In this document: positions 9,119 to 17,988 of the stretch, piece by piece | How positions within the stretch are numbered: position 1 is the stretch's first letter | Layout: each line of letters opens with the position of its first letter | Source: Nitrospira sp. | GTDB taxonomy: Bacteria > Nitrospirota > Nitrospiria > Nitrospirales > Nitrospiraceae | Reading direction: 5' to 3' | Assembly (NCBI GenBank): GCA_037045225.1 | Contig: JBAOHZ010000009.1 | Coordinates: 3,644,001-3,708,000, forward strand | DNA length: 64,000 bases | Made by a program: the position numbers and the translations under genes | Notes under the pieces: generated by a model | Told to the model about the DNA's origin: nothing | Seen by the model: only the letters and a program-made list of their open reading frames with translations | The model's database searches: none

Positions 9119-9484
9119 TTATTTTTGGGCCAGTTCCTCTTCCACGGCGTTCAGCATTTCCTTCAAGTCGAAGGGCTTTGCGAAAGTGCGGCGGGCACCG
9201 AAGAGTTTTGCGATATCCAGGAAGTTTCGATCACCTTGGGCACCGGTCATTGCGATGATTCTCGTGTCCATGTACTCGCGGGTCAGCTGCAAGGTGGCTT
9301 CCAGTCCATCGACCACCGGCATCAGCAGATCCATGATGAGCAGGTCGGCCTTGTGTTTCTGATAGAGGTCCAATGCTTCCCGCCCGTCCTTGGCTTCGAC
9401 GACCGTGTGTCCTGAGCGCTCCAACACGTCTCGCAGGAGACCACGGATGGATGGTTCGTCGTCGATCACCAGGATGGTCGCCAT
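9119..9484 (-). CDS. Single-domain response regulator (CheY-like)
   Basis: 121 aa, receiver domain only. Acidic pair Asp8/Asp9 in VIDDEPSIRG, phospho-acceptor Asp52 in LLIMDLLMPVVDG, Thr80 in IIAMTGAQG and Lys103 in FAKPFDLKEML are all present, so it should be phosphorylatable. There is no output domain. It lies 204 bases downstream of the metal-efflux pump gene, on the same strand; a link to metal sensing is possible but unproven. GGAGTAG just before the ATG is a likely ribosome site. Confidence 0.9.
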   Translation of the reverse strand: MATILVIDDEPSIRGLLRDVLERSGHTVVEAKDGREALDLYQKHKADLLIMDLLMPVVDGLEATLQLTREYMDTRIIAMTGAQGDRNFLDIAKLFGARRTFAKPFDLKEMLNAVEEELAQK

Positions 9485-9688
9485 AACTACTCCTCAGCAT
9501 GGGCGCCGGTTCTGCGTATAGCGGGGAAAATCGCAGTGTTCGGGCTCGATTGCAGACAGTTCAGCTCGTAGTGAAAGCTTACCGCGCTGACGAAAGTCTG
9601 TCCAGAAAAGAGTCGGAAGCTGCCGGCCGTTGATTCGATCCCGTATCGGTTGACCTTAATCGGCCAGGAGGTTACGCGCTGGATGCGG

Positions 9689-12600
9689 CTATTTCTCTTC
9701 TGTGGCAACGGGCTGCGGCCCCATTGTCTCGCTACGCACAAAGTAGGGATACAAGGCCGGAATGACCAGTAATGTCAGGGCAGTCGACGTCAGAAGGCCT
9801 CCGATTACCACGGTCGCCAGAGGGCGCTGGACTTCCGCGCCCATGCTGGTCGCCAAGGCCATGGGGAGAAATCCCAGGCTCGCCACCAGGGCTGTCATCA
9901 GTACCGGGCGGAGTCGATCCATGGCCCCCTGCACCACCGCCTCGTCGGTCGAGGCGCCGTCCGTTTCAAGTTGGCGGATATGGCTCACCAGCACGACGGC
10001 GTTGAGCACGGCAATCCCGAAGAGCGCGATAAAACCGATGATGGCGGAGATACTGAGCGGCAAGCCTCTGAGCCACAGCGCCAGAATGCCACCTGAGAGC
10101 GCCAGCGGCACATTGAGAAAAATCAGCAATGCCGGCCGCATCGCACCGAAGATCACCGACAACATTCCGAGGATCAGCAGCAGCGTCACCGGCACGACCA
10201 TGGTCAACCGGCGAGCGGCTTCCTGCAGGTGTTCGAACTGTCCACCCCAGCGCATTTCGTAGCCGGCGGGAAGTGTGACTGCCCGGGAGACCGCCTGTTG
10301 GGCTTCAGCCACAAACCCGCCCAGATCTCGACCTCGAATATTGCACTCCACCACGATCCGCCGTTGCACATGCTCCCGGCTGATCTGCGCCGGGCCTGAA
10401 TCCACCGTGATACTGGTCACGCGCGAGAGTGGCACCAGTTCGCCATGCATGGTCGGGATCAGCAGGCGGCCTAACGAGGCCGGATCTTGCGACACCCGGT
10501 CGGGCAGCCGCACGACCAACTCGAACCGACGAGAGCCCTGCACCACAGTGCCGACCACTGTTCCCACACGGGTCGATTGAATGAGCGTGAGTACGTCGTC
10601 GGCGGTGATCCCGTACCGCGCGATTTCTGCACGATCGACTATGACGCGGAGCAGCGGTAACCCCGCAACCTGTTCGACTTTGACGTCTGCCGCGCCCGGC
10701 ACGTTTTGGAGCGCCCGCGCCGCGCGTTCGGCCTGCTGCTTGAGGATCTCCAGGTCGGAACCGAAAATCTTGACGGCCAGATCCGATCGCACGCCGGCAA
10801 TCAACTCGTTGAACCGCATTTCGATCGGTTGAGTGAATCCGAGGCCGACCCCGGGCACCTGTTCATCGATGCGCCGCTTCATGACCTCGATCAGTGCGTT
10901 GCGGTTGTCGGCTGTGACCCAGTCCCGTTGAGGTTTGAGAATGACGAAGACGTCCGACATCTCGACCCCCATCACATCCGTCGCCACTTCAGGGCTGCCT
11001 GTGCGAGTGACGACTTGGGTGACTTCGGGAAAATGGCGGAGCACCCGCTCGATCTCGAGTGCGGTGGCCACCGATTCGGTCAGCGAGATACTGGGCAAGC
11101 GCCACACTTGCACGGCGAGGTCGCCCTCTTCCAGTCGTGGCACAAACTCGATGCCGAGCCTGCTTCCAGCCCCCAGGCTGATGATGAACAGTCCCACCGC
11201 AATCGTCACCGGCCAGACCGGCCGTGCGACCGCTCTGCGGACCCAGGGGGCATAGATGCCTCTGAGTACACGAATGACTCGGGTTTCTTCCTGGTGGCTC
11301 CCTGCTCGTACAAACCAGAACGACAGCAGCGGCGTGACGGTGACTGCGAGGACCAGGGATCCGGCCAAGGCCATGATCACGGTGACTGCCATAGGACGGA
11401 ACATCTTTCCTTCGATTCCGGTCAGGGCCAGGATAGGTACATACACTAGAATAATGATGCTCACGGCCAGGGTCATGGGACGCAGGACTTCCCGTCCGGC
11501 CGCCAGCACGGTCGCGAGTCGCTCTTCCTGTGTACGTGCGGGCTTGTCCGCTAATCGGCGCAGGATGTTGTCGATCATGACCACGGAGCCGTCGACCAAT
11601 AAACCGAAGTCGATGGCTCCCAGGCTCATCAAATTGCCGGAAAGTCCGGCCTGCATCATGCCGATGAAGGCAATCAGCATCGCCAGGGGAATGGCAGAGG
11701 CAACGATCAGGCCGGCCCGCAGGTCGCCGAGAAAGAGTAACAGCACGGCGATGACGAGCAGGCCGCCTTCAATCAGGTTGTTGCGCACGGTCGTCATGAC
11801 TTTGGAAACAAAAATCGTGCGATCGTAGTAGGGTTCGATGGTGATACCGGACGGCAGGGTCGCCTGGATTTCCTGCACGCGGGCTTTGACGCGGGTCACG
11901 ACCTGTTGAGCGTTTTCACCCGCGAGCATCTGGACCATTCCGATTACTGTCTCGCCTTCGCCCATCGCTGTGGCTGCGCCGATCCGGAGTCCTGCACCTT
12001 CCTTCACCTCGGCTACGTCGGCAATGTAGACCGGCACCCCGCCCGATCCGTGGGCCACGACGATCCGGGCCAGGTCGCTCACCTGCGTGGCGAGCGCTTC
12101 CCCCCGAATGAGAAGTTGCTCACGCTGATGTTCGATGTACCCACCCCCGGCGATGGCATTGTTCCGTTGTAGTGCGTTGAAGACCTCCTTCATGGTCAAT
12201 TTAAAGGAGAGAAGTTTCGAGGGATCCACGATGACGTGGAACTGTTGCGGTTCGCCTCCCCAGATGTTGACCTCGACCACGCCGGGCACAGCGCGTAATT
12301 TCATTCCGATGTCCCACTGCAACAGCGTTCTGAGGGCCATGGGACTGTAGCCTGGGCCCTTGACGGTGAACTGATACACTTCGCCCAGTCCGGTGGTTAA
12401 GGGACCCATGGCCGGCCGGCCATATTCCGGAGGGATGCGTTCCATGGCCTGAGCCAACCGTTCGGTCACGAACTGTCTCGCCCGGTAGATGTCGGTCTGG
12501 TCGTCGAAGATTGCCGTCACGGCGGAAAGTCCGTAACGTGACACGGAGCGCAGCTCCCGTAACGCAGGCAAGCCATTCAACGAAGCCTCGATGGGGAACG

Positions 12601-12793
12601 TCACGAACTGTTCGACTTCCACCGGACCTAGGGACGGCGCGCGGGTGAGCACTTGGACTTGCACCGGTGTCAGGTCGGGGACGGCGTCGATGGTGAGGTT
12701 CCTAAAGGACCAGATACCCGTGGCTATGACGACGGCGATCGCCACCAGGGTAAAGAATCGATAGCGGAGCGAGAATGTCAGCAGGTGGTCCAT
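9689..12793 (-). CDS. czcA: Heavy-metal efflux RND pump, CzcA family
   Basis: 1034 aa, the normal length. It opens with the first membrane helix and then LTIDAVPDLTPVQVQVLTRAP, typical of HME-RND pumps. The fourth-helix motif IDFGLLVDGSVVMIDN belongs to the CzcA-like class (DFGxxVDG) associated with divalent cations such as Zn, Co, Cd or Ni rather than the Cu/Ag class. Twelve membrane helices in two sets flank two large periplasmic loops. It is the last of the czcC-czcB-czcA order, starting 7 bases after the adaptor stop with AAGGACC as ribosome site. The three parts should form a tripartite proton-driven pump from inner to outer membrane. Confidence 0.93.
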   Translation of the reverse strand: MDHLLTFSLRYRFFTLVAIAVVIATGIWSFRNLTIDAVPDLTPVQVQVLTRAPSLGPVEVEQFVTFPIEASLNGLPALRELRSVSRYGLSAVTAIFDDQTDIYRARQFVTERLAQAMERIPPEYGRPAMGPLTTGLGEVYQFTVKGPGYSPMALRTLLQWDIGMKLRAVPGVVEVNIWGGEPQQFHVIVDPSKLLSFKLTMKEVFNALQRNNAIAGGGYIEHQREQLLIRGEALATQVSDLARIVVAHGSGGVPVYIADVAEVKEGAGLRIGAATAMGEGETVIGMVQMLAGENAQQVVTRVKARVQEIQATLPSGITIEPYYDRTIFVSKVMTTVRNNLIEGGLLVIAVLLLFLGDLRAGLIVASAIPLAMLIAFIGMMQAGLSGNLMSLGAIDFGLLVDGSVVMIDNILRRLADKPARTQEERLATVLAAGREVLRPMTLAVSIIILVYVPILALTGIEGKMFRPMAVTVIMALAGSLVLAVTVTPLLSFWFVRAGSHQEETRVIRVLRGIYAPWVRRAVARPVWPVTIAVGLFIISLGAGSRLGIEFVPRLEEGDLAVQVWRLPSISLTESVATALEIERVLRHFPEVTQVVTRTGSPEVATDVMGVEMSDVFVILKPQRDWVTADNRNALIEVMKRRIDEQVPGVGLGFTQPIEMRFNELIAGVRSDLAVKIFGSDLEILKQQAERAARALQNVPGAADVKVEQVAGLPLLRVIVDRAEIARYGITADDVLTLIQSTRVGTVVGTVVQGSRRFELVVRLPDRVSQDPASLGRLLIPTMHGELVPLSRVTSITVDSGPAQISREHVQRRIVVECNIRGRDLGGFVAEAQQAVSRAVTLPAGYEMRWGGQFEHLQEAARRLTMVVPVTLLLILGMLSVIFGAMRPALLIFLNVPLALSGGILALWLRGLPLSISAIIGFIALFGIAVLNAVVLVSHIRQLETDGASTDEAVVQGAMDRLRPVLMTALVASLGFLPMALATSMGAEVQRPLATVVIGGLLTSTALTLLVIPALYPYFVRSETMGPQPVATEEK

Positions 12794-12800
12794 GAGGTCC

Positions 12801-13973
12801 TTAGTCGCCCGATCCGATCTGTTCTTTCAGCAGCACGTTTTTCAGATCAAAAACCCCGTCGATCACGACCGGGGTGCCTTCCTTCACACCCGTTCGAATT
12901 TCGACCCAGCTGCCGCTTTCACGTCCTGCGTCGATCGGCGCGAAGGTGTACCCGTCCGGGCCTTCTATGAAGACCCCGCGAGTCTTGTCGATAGTGGTGA
13001 GAGCAGACACAGGAACCGCCACCACCGGTACCCCTGAGAGGGCGAGCGCCACTTCCACATATTCGTGCGGCTTCAGCTGTCCCTGCTGGTTCTCCACCTC
13101 GAAGCGTACGTGGATGGTGCGCGTGGTCTCATCTGCGACCGGCGCCAGATAGGTGAGTGGGGCGGTGATCGTCTCGCCGCCCTTGGGGGTGATCGTGCCC
13201 AGGTCGCCCCCTTTGAAATGGCGGGCCTGCTCGATGGGGAGGTTGGCAATGACCCAGACACGGCTGGTATCGACGACTTCGAAGAGTTCCGCCCCAGGCG
13301 TGACACCCTGTCCACGCACCGCATTCTGTGCCACCACCGTCCCGGCGATGGGAGACGTCAGTGTGTAGTGATGGCCTTCTTCATGTCCGCCGCGTTCGAG
13401 CCCGGCGAGTTCGGCTTTCGAGATGCCCATGGCCAGCAGTTTTTCTCGGACGTGCTGGTAGCGTGCCTTCGTCGCCAAGTGGGCCCCCTTGTCTTCGATG
13501 AGCTTTCGCTCCGGCACGATGTCATCCGTGCGCAGCTTCTCTGTCCGTCTGAGATTGTTTTCCGCCACGTCGGCCTGCGCCTTCCCAACGAGATATTCTT
13601 CCACCAATTGATCCAGTTGGAGGCTGCCGACGGCGGCGAGCGGCTGTCTGGGCGTGACCCGGTCTCCCAACTGCACGTGAATACGTTCGATCTGCCCTTC
13701 AATGCGGGAGGTAATTTTGGCGACTTTTTTTAAGTCGAGTGCGACCTCGCCTGGGGCGGTCACGAGTTCCGGAACGGCACGTCGTGTGGCGGGCTCGGTG
13801 CGGAGACGTTCCCGGACGGCCGGCGGGGGGTGAATCGCATGGGGTACGGCTGCATGCGGCGCCACTTCGGCGGAGGAGGGCGGTTTGGGCGGTTCCGCTC
13901 CCTGCTCTCCGCATCCGGGGAGACAACTGAGGATGGTCACGATGATTCCGGTCGTTACGCCGCGTCCGATCAT
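12801..13973 (-). CDS. czcB: Periplasmic adaptor lipoprotein of the efflux pump, CzcB family
   Basis: 390 aa from the ATG at 13973, chosen because it is preceded by TAGGAG and opens a lipoprotein signal (TILSCLPGC). A longer frame from 14138 has no such features. Barrel-sandwich hybrid halves are visible around IEGQIERIHVQLGDRVTP and YTLTSPIAGTVVAQNAVRGQ, flanking a helical hairpin. A beta-barrel part follows (VWVIANLPIEQ) and then a membrane-proximal part. A short His/Pro-rich linker after the signal and the GHEEGHH loop may bind metal. It should bridge the RND pump and the outer-membrane channel. Confidence 0.9.
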   Translation of the reverse strand: MIGRGVTTGIIVTILSCLPGCGEQGAEPPKPPSSAEVAPHAAVPHAIHPPPAVRERLRTEPATRRAVPELVTAPGEVALDLKKVAKITSRIEGQIERIHVQLGDRVTPRQPLAAVGSLQLDQLVEEYLVGKAQADVAENNLRRTEKLRTDDIVPERKLIEDKGAHLATKARYQHVREKLLAMGISKAELAGLERGGHEEGHHYTLTSPIAGTVVAQNAVRGQGVTPGAELFEVVDTSRVWVIANLPIEQARHFKGGDLGTITPKGGETITAPLTYLAPVADETTRTIHVRFEVENQQGQLKPHEYVEVALALSGVPVVAVPVSALTTIDKTRGVFIEGPDGYTFAPIDAGRESGSWVEIRTGVKEGTPVVIDGVFDLKNVLLKEQIGSGD

Positions 13974-14031
13974 CGGCTCACTCCTATCCTGGGCTGATGT
14001 GCGAACCAGGCAAGGGTGCTCGTAGGCGTGC

Positions 14032-15291
14032 TCATAGAGATGCTCCCAATGCCCGCTCCAACCGGGCCAGCGCAATGGAGAGATCGGCCCGTGCCTGCGC
14101 ATATTCCAGCTGGGTTTGCCGATAGACACGTTGTGCATCCAGGACGTCCAACAGACTGGCGGCGCCGTGCCGGAAACTCGTGCGGGCCACGGTCAAGGTC
14201 TGTTCGGCCTGCTTCAAGAGGCCGGTTTCAAACACGAGCAACTGATCCTGCGCCGTGCGGACTTCCTGCGCATATTGAGTGATGGCCTGCTCCAGCTCGT
14301 TCTGTTGTCGCAGCCGTTCCGCATCGGCGCGGTGTTTGGCACCCAGCGCGGATTGAATTTCTCCCTGTCGCCGGTACCAGAGGGGGAGGGGCACGCTGAG
14401 TCCGGCGGTGAGCGATTCATCACCGGCCTCCCGGTGATAACTACCCAGCAGACTGATGTTGGGAACGCGGGCTTCTCGCTCATACCGCAGGGTATGTTCC
14501 GCCTGTTCCGCCAACTTGCTCTGTCGGCGTATGGACGGATGTTGTTCCATGGCTTGCGTCGCCAAGGCCTCCGCATTCACGCCCGGCTTGGGCAATTGAA
14601 AATCGCCCTGGATGAAAAACTCTTTTCCGAGGGACCCGGCTGTCAGAGTATTCAAGCGGGCCTTGGCGACCAACAGCGTACTGTTCGCACGGGCGACGTC
14701 CTTCTTGGCCTTCTGCATTTCCACGCCGGCTTTCATGCTGTCGAAGGAGGTTGCTTCGCCGGCCGCGACGCGCGCGTGCACCGTCCGTAGGACTTCTTCC
14801 ACACTGGTGACGTTCTGTGCGGCGAGTTCCACATCACGCTGGGCAAAGAGTAGATGGTAGAAGGCCACTTTCACATCGGCGAGCAGGGCGAGTCGGGTGT
14901 CCTCGAATGCCGCAGTCGCTCCGGCTACTCCGGCATCGGCCGCTTCCTGGCGGGCCTGCCGCTTGCCGGTCCATTCCAGCGGTTGTTCCACCATGAACGT
15001 GCGCTCGGTCACGTGCGTGCCGGTGCTCGGGTCGCGAATGGCGCCACGCCCGGCGCTGCCGGAAACGGAGGGGTTCGGATAGGCACCCGCGGCAATCTGT
15101 TGGCCCTCGCTTTGTTTCACCACGCCCTCAGCGCCGGCCAGCGTGGGGCTGTGTTGCACCGCCAGAGTCAGAATATCCGGCAAGGAATACGTGGCCGTGC
15201 GTGGCGCTTCTGCCCAGGTCACGGGGCCGCCCGCGAGGGGGCCGGCGGTAGCCATCGCCAGGACTAGGGAACAGACAAGACGAGCAATCAT
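14032..15291 (-). CDS. czcC: Outer-membrane efflux channel, TolC/CzcC family
   Basis: 419 aa from the ATG at 15291, which follows GGAGGAGGCTCCTG and begins a signal peptide (MIARLVCSLVLAMATAG). Two OEP repeats are visible: YSLPDILTLAVQHSPTLAGAEG with GAYPNPSVSGSAGRG, and the second half near GLSVPLPLWYRRQGEIQSA. The C-terminal helix includes GAASLLDVLDAQRVYRQTQ, typical of the family. First of the three pump genes in transcription order, 58 bases before the adaptor. Confidence 0.9.
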   Translation of the reverse strand: MIARLVCSLVLAMATAGPLAGGPVTWAEAPRTATYSLPDILTLAVQHSPTLAGAEGVVKQSEGQQIAAGAYPNPSVSGSAGRGAIRDPSTGTHVTERTFMVEQPLEWTGKRQARQEAADAGVAGATAAFEDTRLALLADVKVAFYHLLFAQRDVELAAQNVTSVEEVLRTVHARVAAGEATSFDSMKAGVEMQKAKKDVARANSTLLVAKARLNTLTAGSLGKEFFIQGDFQLPKPGVNAEALATQAMEQHPSIRRQSKLAEQAEHTLRYEREARVPNISLLGSYHREAGDESLTAGLSVPLPLWYRRQGEIQSALGAKHRADAERLRQQNELEQAITQYAQEVRTAQDQLLVFETGLLKQAEQTLTVARTSFRHGAASLLDVLDAQRVYRQTQLEYAQARADLSIALARLERALGASL

Positions 15292-15395
15292 CAGGAGCCT
15301 CCTCCCTGCGCAATCGGCTCGCGATGATGCGAGGTGCAAACCTCAACCTGCGAGCGTTGTGCGATCAGGATCTAGGATGTCAGGACGGACGACGG

Positions 15396-15887
15396 TTAGC
15401 TAAGGAGAGTGGATGGCGGCGCGCGAGCAGGTAGAGCACGTGCGAGGACTGTGCTTGGGAGAGGCACGGTGTGCTGTTCTGCTGGCTGGTCAGGATGTTT
15501 CGGAACGGGCAGAAGATTGTGAGTCACGAACAGCAGATGGGGCAGCAGCGGTTTCACGAGCTTGCGGTCGGTGGCATCGTTCAGCAGAGAAAAGCTCAGC
15601 TCGGGATCAGCGTTCCAGAAATGCGGGCCTTCCATCGAGAGGGCCGGCCACGATGCTACCTCCGGCGCATGGTGATGCGTGTCTCGATGGCCCTCGAATT
15701 CGCCTTCCAGGTCAGCCGAAAAGACGGTGTGTACGGCAGCGGCGTGGATGTGACCGGCTTCTCCATGATGGGGATCGGTTTCGGGATGGATATGGAAGAG
15801 CGGGAATGCCAGCAGCCATACGACTGCCCACGCGCGCAGCATCCTGTCGAGTCGGAGGCGGTTGCTGTAGGTGGTCTGCTGGTGCAT
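15396..15887 (-). CDS. Small His-rich exported or anchored protein at the head of the efflux operon
   Basis: 163 aa. After a basic start comes one hydrophobic helix (AWAVVWLLAFPLFHI) that could be a signal or anchor. Next is a His-rich stretch with HIHPETDPHHGEAGHIH and GHRDTHHHAPE, then a C-terminal Pro/Ala-rich tail. I infer a periplasmic metal-binding or metal-sensing accessory of the Czc-type pump, which starts about 100 bases downstream on the same strand. No named family recognised. The ribosome site is weak (AGAAG), so the start could differ. Confidence 0.6.
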   Translation of the reverse strand: MHQQTTYSNRLRLDRMLRAWAVVWLLAFPLFHIHPETDPHHGEAGHIHAAAVHTVFSADLEGEFEGHRDTHHHAPEVASWPALSMEGPHFWNADPELSFSLLNDATDRKLVKPLLPHLLFVTHNLLPVPKHPDQPAEQHTVPLPSTVLARALPARAPPSTLLS

Positions 15888-16076
15888 ATGCTTCTAAGTA
15901 GACGCTATCACAGCGAGGGAAACACATCAAGAAGCGGGCAGGAAGCTGGACGAACTCTTCCCTGCAGGTCGCGGGCAACTAAGTCACCTGCCACACCTGC
16001 TGATCTTTGGGGGCAAGATGTGAGACTATGCTCTTGTGGTGGCGTCCTTCGATTCGGTCACCTCAATAATCATGCT

Positions 16077-16108
16077 GTGCATATATGCACGTTCGTGCAT
16101 CGGTGCAC
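16077..16108. promoter_or_regulatory. Two adjacent TGCAC inverted repeats, candidate enhancer sites for dabB
   Basis: GTGCATATATGCAC at 16077-16090 is a perfect 14-base palindrome. GTGCATCGGTGCAC at 16095-16108 has the same outer halves (GTGCA-N4-TGCAC). Their centres are 18 bases apart. They lie about 95-112 bases upstream of the candidate -24 element, the usual distance for sites bound by a sigma-54 activator. A similar cluster occurs upstream of the mpsC-like gene. Confidence 0.6.
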
Positions 16109-16194
16109 GTTGGATTTGGAAATCAAATCGGCCACTGCGTCGGTTGCAGATCACAATTCAATGAATGTTGCGATCTTTTCCTGATTCGCCTGCC

Positions 16195-16210
16195 AGGCTC
16201 TGTTCTTGCT
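16195..16210 (+). promoter_or_regulatory. Candidate sigma-54 (-24/-12) promoter of dabB
   Basis: AGGCTCTGTTCTTGCT against the consensus TGGCACRNNNNTTGCW. The invariant GG (16196-16197) and GC (16208-16209) are separated by exactly 10 bases and the TTGCT box is complete; mismatches fall at positions 1, 5 and 7. Transcription would start near 16220, some 50 bases before the dabB ATG. Confidence 0.5.
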
Positions 16211-16269
16211 GAAGAGCTCGAACAGGTTGGCAGTGCCTTGGTAAGCCTTGTGTGGGAGATCCTCGTGTG

Positions 16270-17988
16270 ATGGGTGCGATATTTCCTCTGGTCACGATCT
16301 TTGCGCCGCTTCTCGGTACGCTCCTGATCGCGTTGTTCTGGCGGGACCTGGGGGAACGGGTTGCGCGTCTCGGCATCGCTGCGCTCTGGTGTTCCGCCCT
16401 GGCTTCGCTTGTCACACTGGCGGTGGTGTTGTCGGGAGACACAATCCGGCTGTCCCTGGTGGGCACGTCATCAGGCACCATGACCTACACAATCTTGGTT
16501 GATCGCTTGGCCGCGGTGATGCTGGCCCTCATCAGTCTCGTCAGCCTGATCATTCATGTGTATTCCGAGCGGTATATGGTCGGCGATGCGGGGTATGTCC
16601 GCTTCTTTGCGTTGCTCGGTGCGCTGACGTTCGTGTTGTTGAGCCTGGTCAGCAGCGGCAACCTGCTGTGGATGTTTGTCTGCTGGCACCTGGTGACCTG
16701 GTTACTAGCGATGTTGCTGGTGTGTAATCCTGCGAGCTCCGCCGCCAGGGATGCAGGGCAAAAGACCTTCTGGGTCCAGAGCCTCGGCGACGTGGCTTTT
16801 GCGGTGGCTTTGCTGGTCCTGTACGGATCGTACGGGACGTGGGATATGACCGACCTCTTCGCCCGCTTGCAGACAGGACCGGCGCCGCTGACGATCTGGC
16901 CGGGCCTGCCATGGGACTGCGATGTGCCGACCGTCGTGACCCTGCTCTTGCTCCTTTCTGTCATGACGAAGTCGGCGCAATTTCCGTTTCATTTCTGGCT
17001 GATCGGCACCATCGAAGCACCGACCCCTGTTTCGGCCCTGATGCACGCGGGGATCGTCAATGCCGGCGGTTTTCTGGTGAACCGGTTGGCGCCTCTGTTC
17101 GGTCTCGCGCCGACGACGCTCCATCTAATGTTCGTCATCGGGGGCATCACCGCGTTGATCGGCGCTACGGCGATGCTCACGCAGACCAGCGTGAAACGCC
17201 GGCTGGTCTATTCCACCATGGGTCAGATGGGCTATATGGTCATGGAGTGCGGTTTGGGCGCCTTTGCTCTCGCCGTGTTCCACCTCTGTGCGCATGGCTT
17301 GTTCAAGGCGACGCTGTTCCTCAATTCCGGCTCCATCATTCATAAGGCGAGGACAGAATATAAGCTGCCGCCTGTCGGCCGCGCGGATGACGCGCATACT
17401 TTTTCACCCATGACCTGGACCACCGGATTGGTTGCGACGTTGGTGTTGCCGCTGGTGATTCTGCTCGTCGTGCATGGCGTCGTCAGTATTCCCTTGCAGG
17501 ATGCGCAAGGGGCGGTCATTTTCCTGTTCTTCGGATGGGTGACGACCTCGCAGGCGATGTTTACCTTGTATCGGTTGCACACCGGCGCTTCCTGGGCCGT
17601 GTCGCTGACCATGCTCGGAACCCTGGCATTCATCGGGCTCACGTACCTGTGGGCGGGTGAGGCGTTTACGCATTTCTTGTATCCGAGCCCGGGAATGGCG
17701 GAGTCCTATCTGCGGGCGGCTGAATGGAATCGTTCTTTCTTTGAAGTGGTCATCGGGCTCGCCGCGATTGTGATTGTTGGCGCCTGGGGCATGATCTATG
17801 GCAAGGCCAAAGGCGTCAGTCTTCTGATGCCGGCCTGGACCGAGACCTTGCGTGTCCGGGCCTACGTCACGTTCCTCAATGGCCTCTATGTTGAAGATCT
17901 CATTCGCATGATCGGCCGGATCGCATCTCGCCGGTACCCCCCGTCTGCGCGTGGTCGAACCAAAACGGAGTGGCGGCATGGTGGTTAA
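16270..17988 (+). CDS. dabB: DabB: NuoL/MrpA-like membrane subunit of the DAB inorganic-carbon system
   Basis: 572 aa from the ATG at 16270; an in-frame GTG at 16252 is possible. It is a polytopic proton-translocation module with the motifs of NuoL-type subunits: MTKSAQFPFHFWLIGTIEA and TPVSALMHAGIVNAGGFLVN, followed by the histidine-containing FHLCAHGLFKATLFLN. It is not beside other complex I genes but overlaps dabA by 11 bases, which identifies it as the DabB/MpsA partner. DabAB energises vectorial hydration of CO2 to bicarbonate in autotrophs (shown in Halothiobacillus); MpsAB is the Staphylococcus counterpart. Confidence 0.9.
   Translation: MGAIFPLVTIFAPLLGTLLIALFWRDLGERVARLGIAALWCSALASLVTLAVVLSGDTIRLSLVGTSSGTMTYTILVDRLAAVMLALISLVSLIIHVYSERYMVGDAGYVRFFALLGALTFVLLSLVSSGNLLWMFVCWHLVTWLLAMLLVCNPASSAARDAGQKTFWVQSLGDVAFAVALLVLYGSYGTWDMTDLFARLQTGPAPLTIWPGLPWDCDVPTVVTLLLLLSVMTKSAQFPFHFWLIGTIEAPTPVSALMHAGIVNAGGFLVNRLAPLFGLAPTTLHLMFVIGGITALIGATAMLTQTSVKRRLVYSTMGQMGYMVMECGLGAFALAVFHLCAHGLFKATLFLNSGSIIHKARTEYKLPPVGRADDAHTFSPMTWTTGLVATLVLPLVILLVVHGVVSIPLQDAQGAVIFLFFGWVTTSQAMFTLYRLHTGASWAVSLTMLGTLAFIGLTYLWAGEAFTHFLYPSPGMAESYLRAAEWNRSFFEVVIGLAAIVIVGAWGMIYGKAKGVSLLMPAWTETLRVRAYVTFLNGLYVEDLIRMIGRIASRRYPPSARGRTKTEWRHGG

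Larger units (their letters stand above)
15888..16269. promoter_or_regulatory. Divergent regulatory region between the efflux operon and dabB
   Basis: Non-coding, 382 bases. It holds two TGCAC dyads (16077-16108) and a -24/-12-like element (16195-16210), each listed separately. The left part (15900-16070) should carry the minus-strand promoter of the efflux operon, but I could not pick one out. Confidence 0.6.

Noticed and set aside
10706..11449. Open frame of 247 codons on the plus strand inside czcA
   Set aside because: Antisense shadow: Asp/His-rich sequence without domain features, opposite a well-conserved pump gene.
16077..16108. Classical NtrC boxes (TGCACC-N5-GGTGCA) upstream of dabB
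   Set aside because: The half-sites match but the spacing differs (N4 rather than N7); I describe them as dyads of an NtrC-family protein, not as NtrC sites. Only 25403-25417 has the classical spacing.
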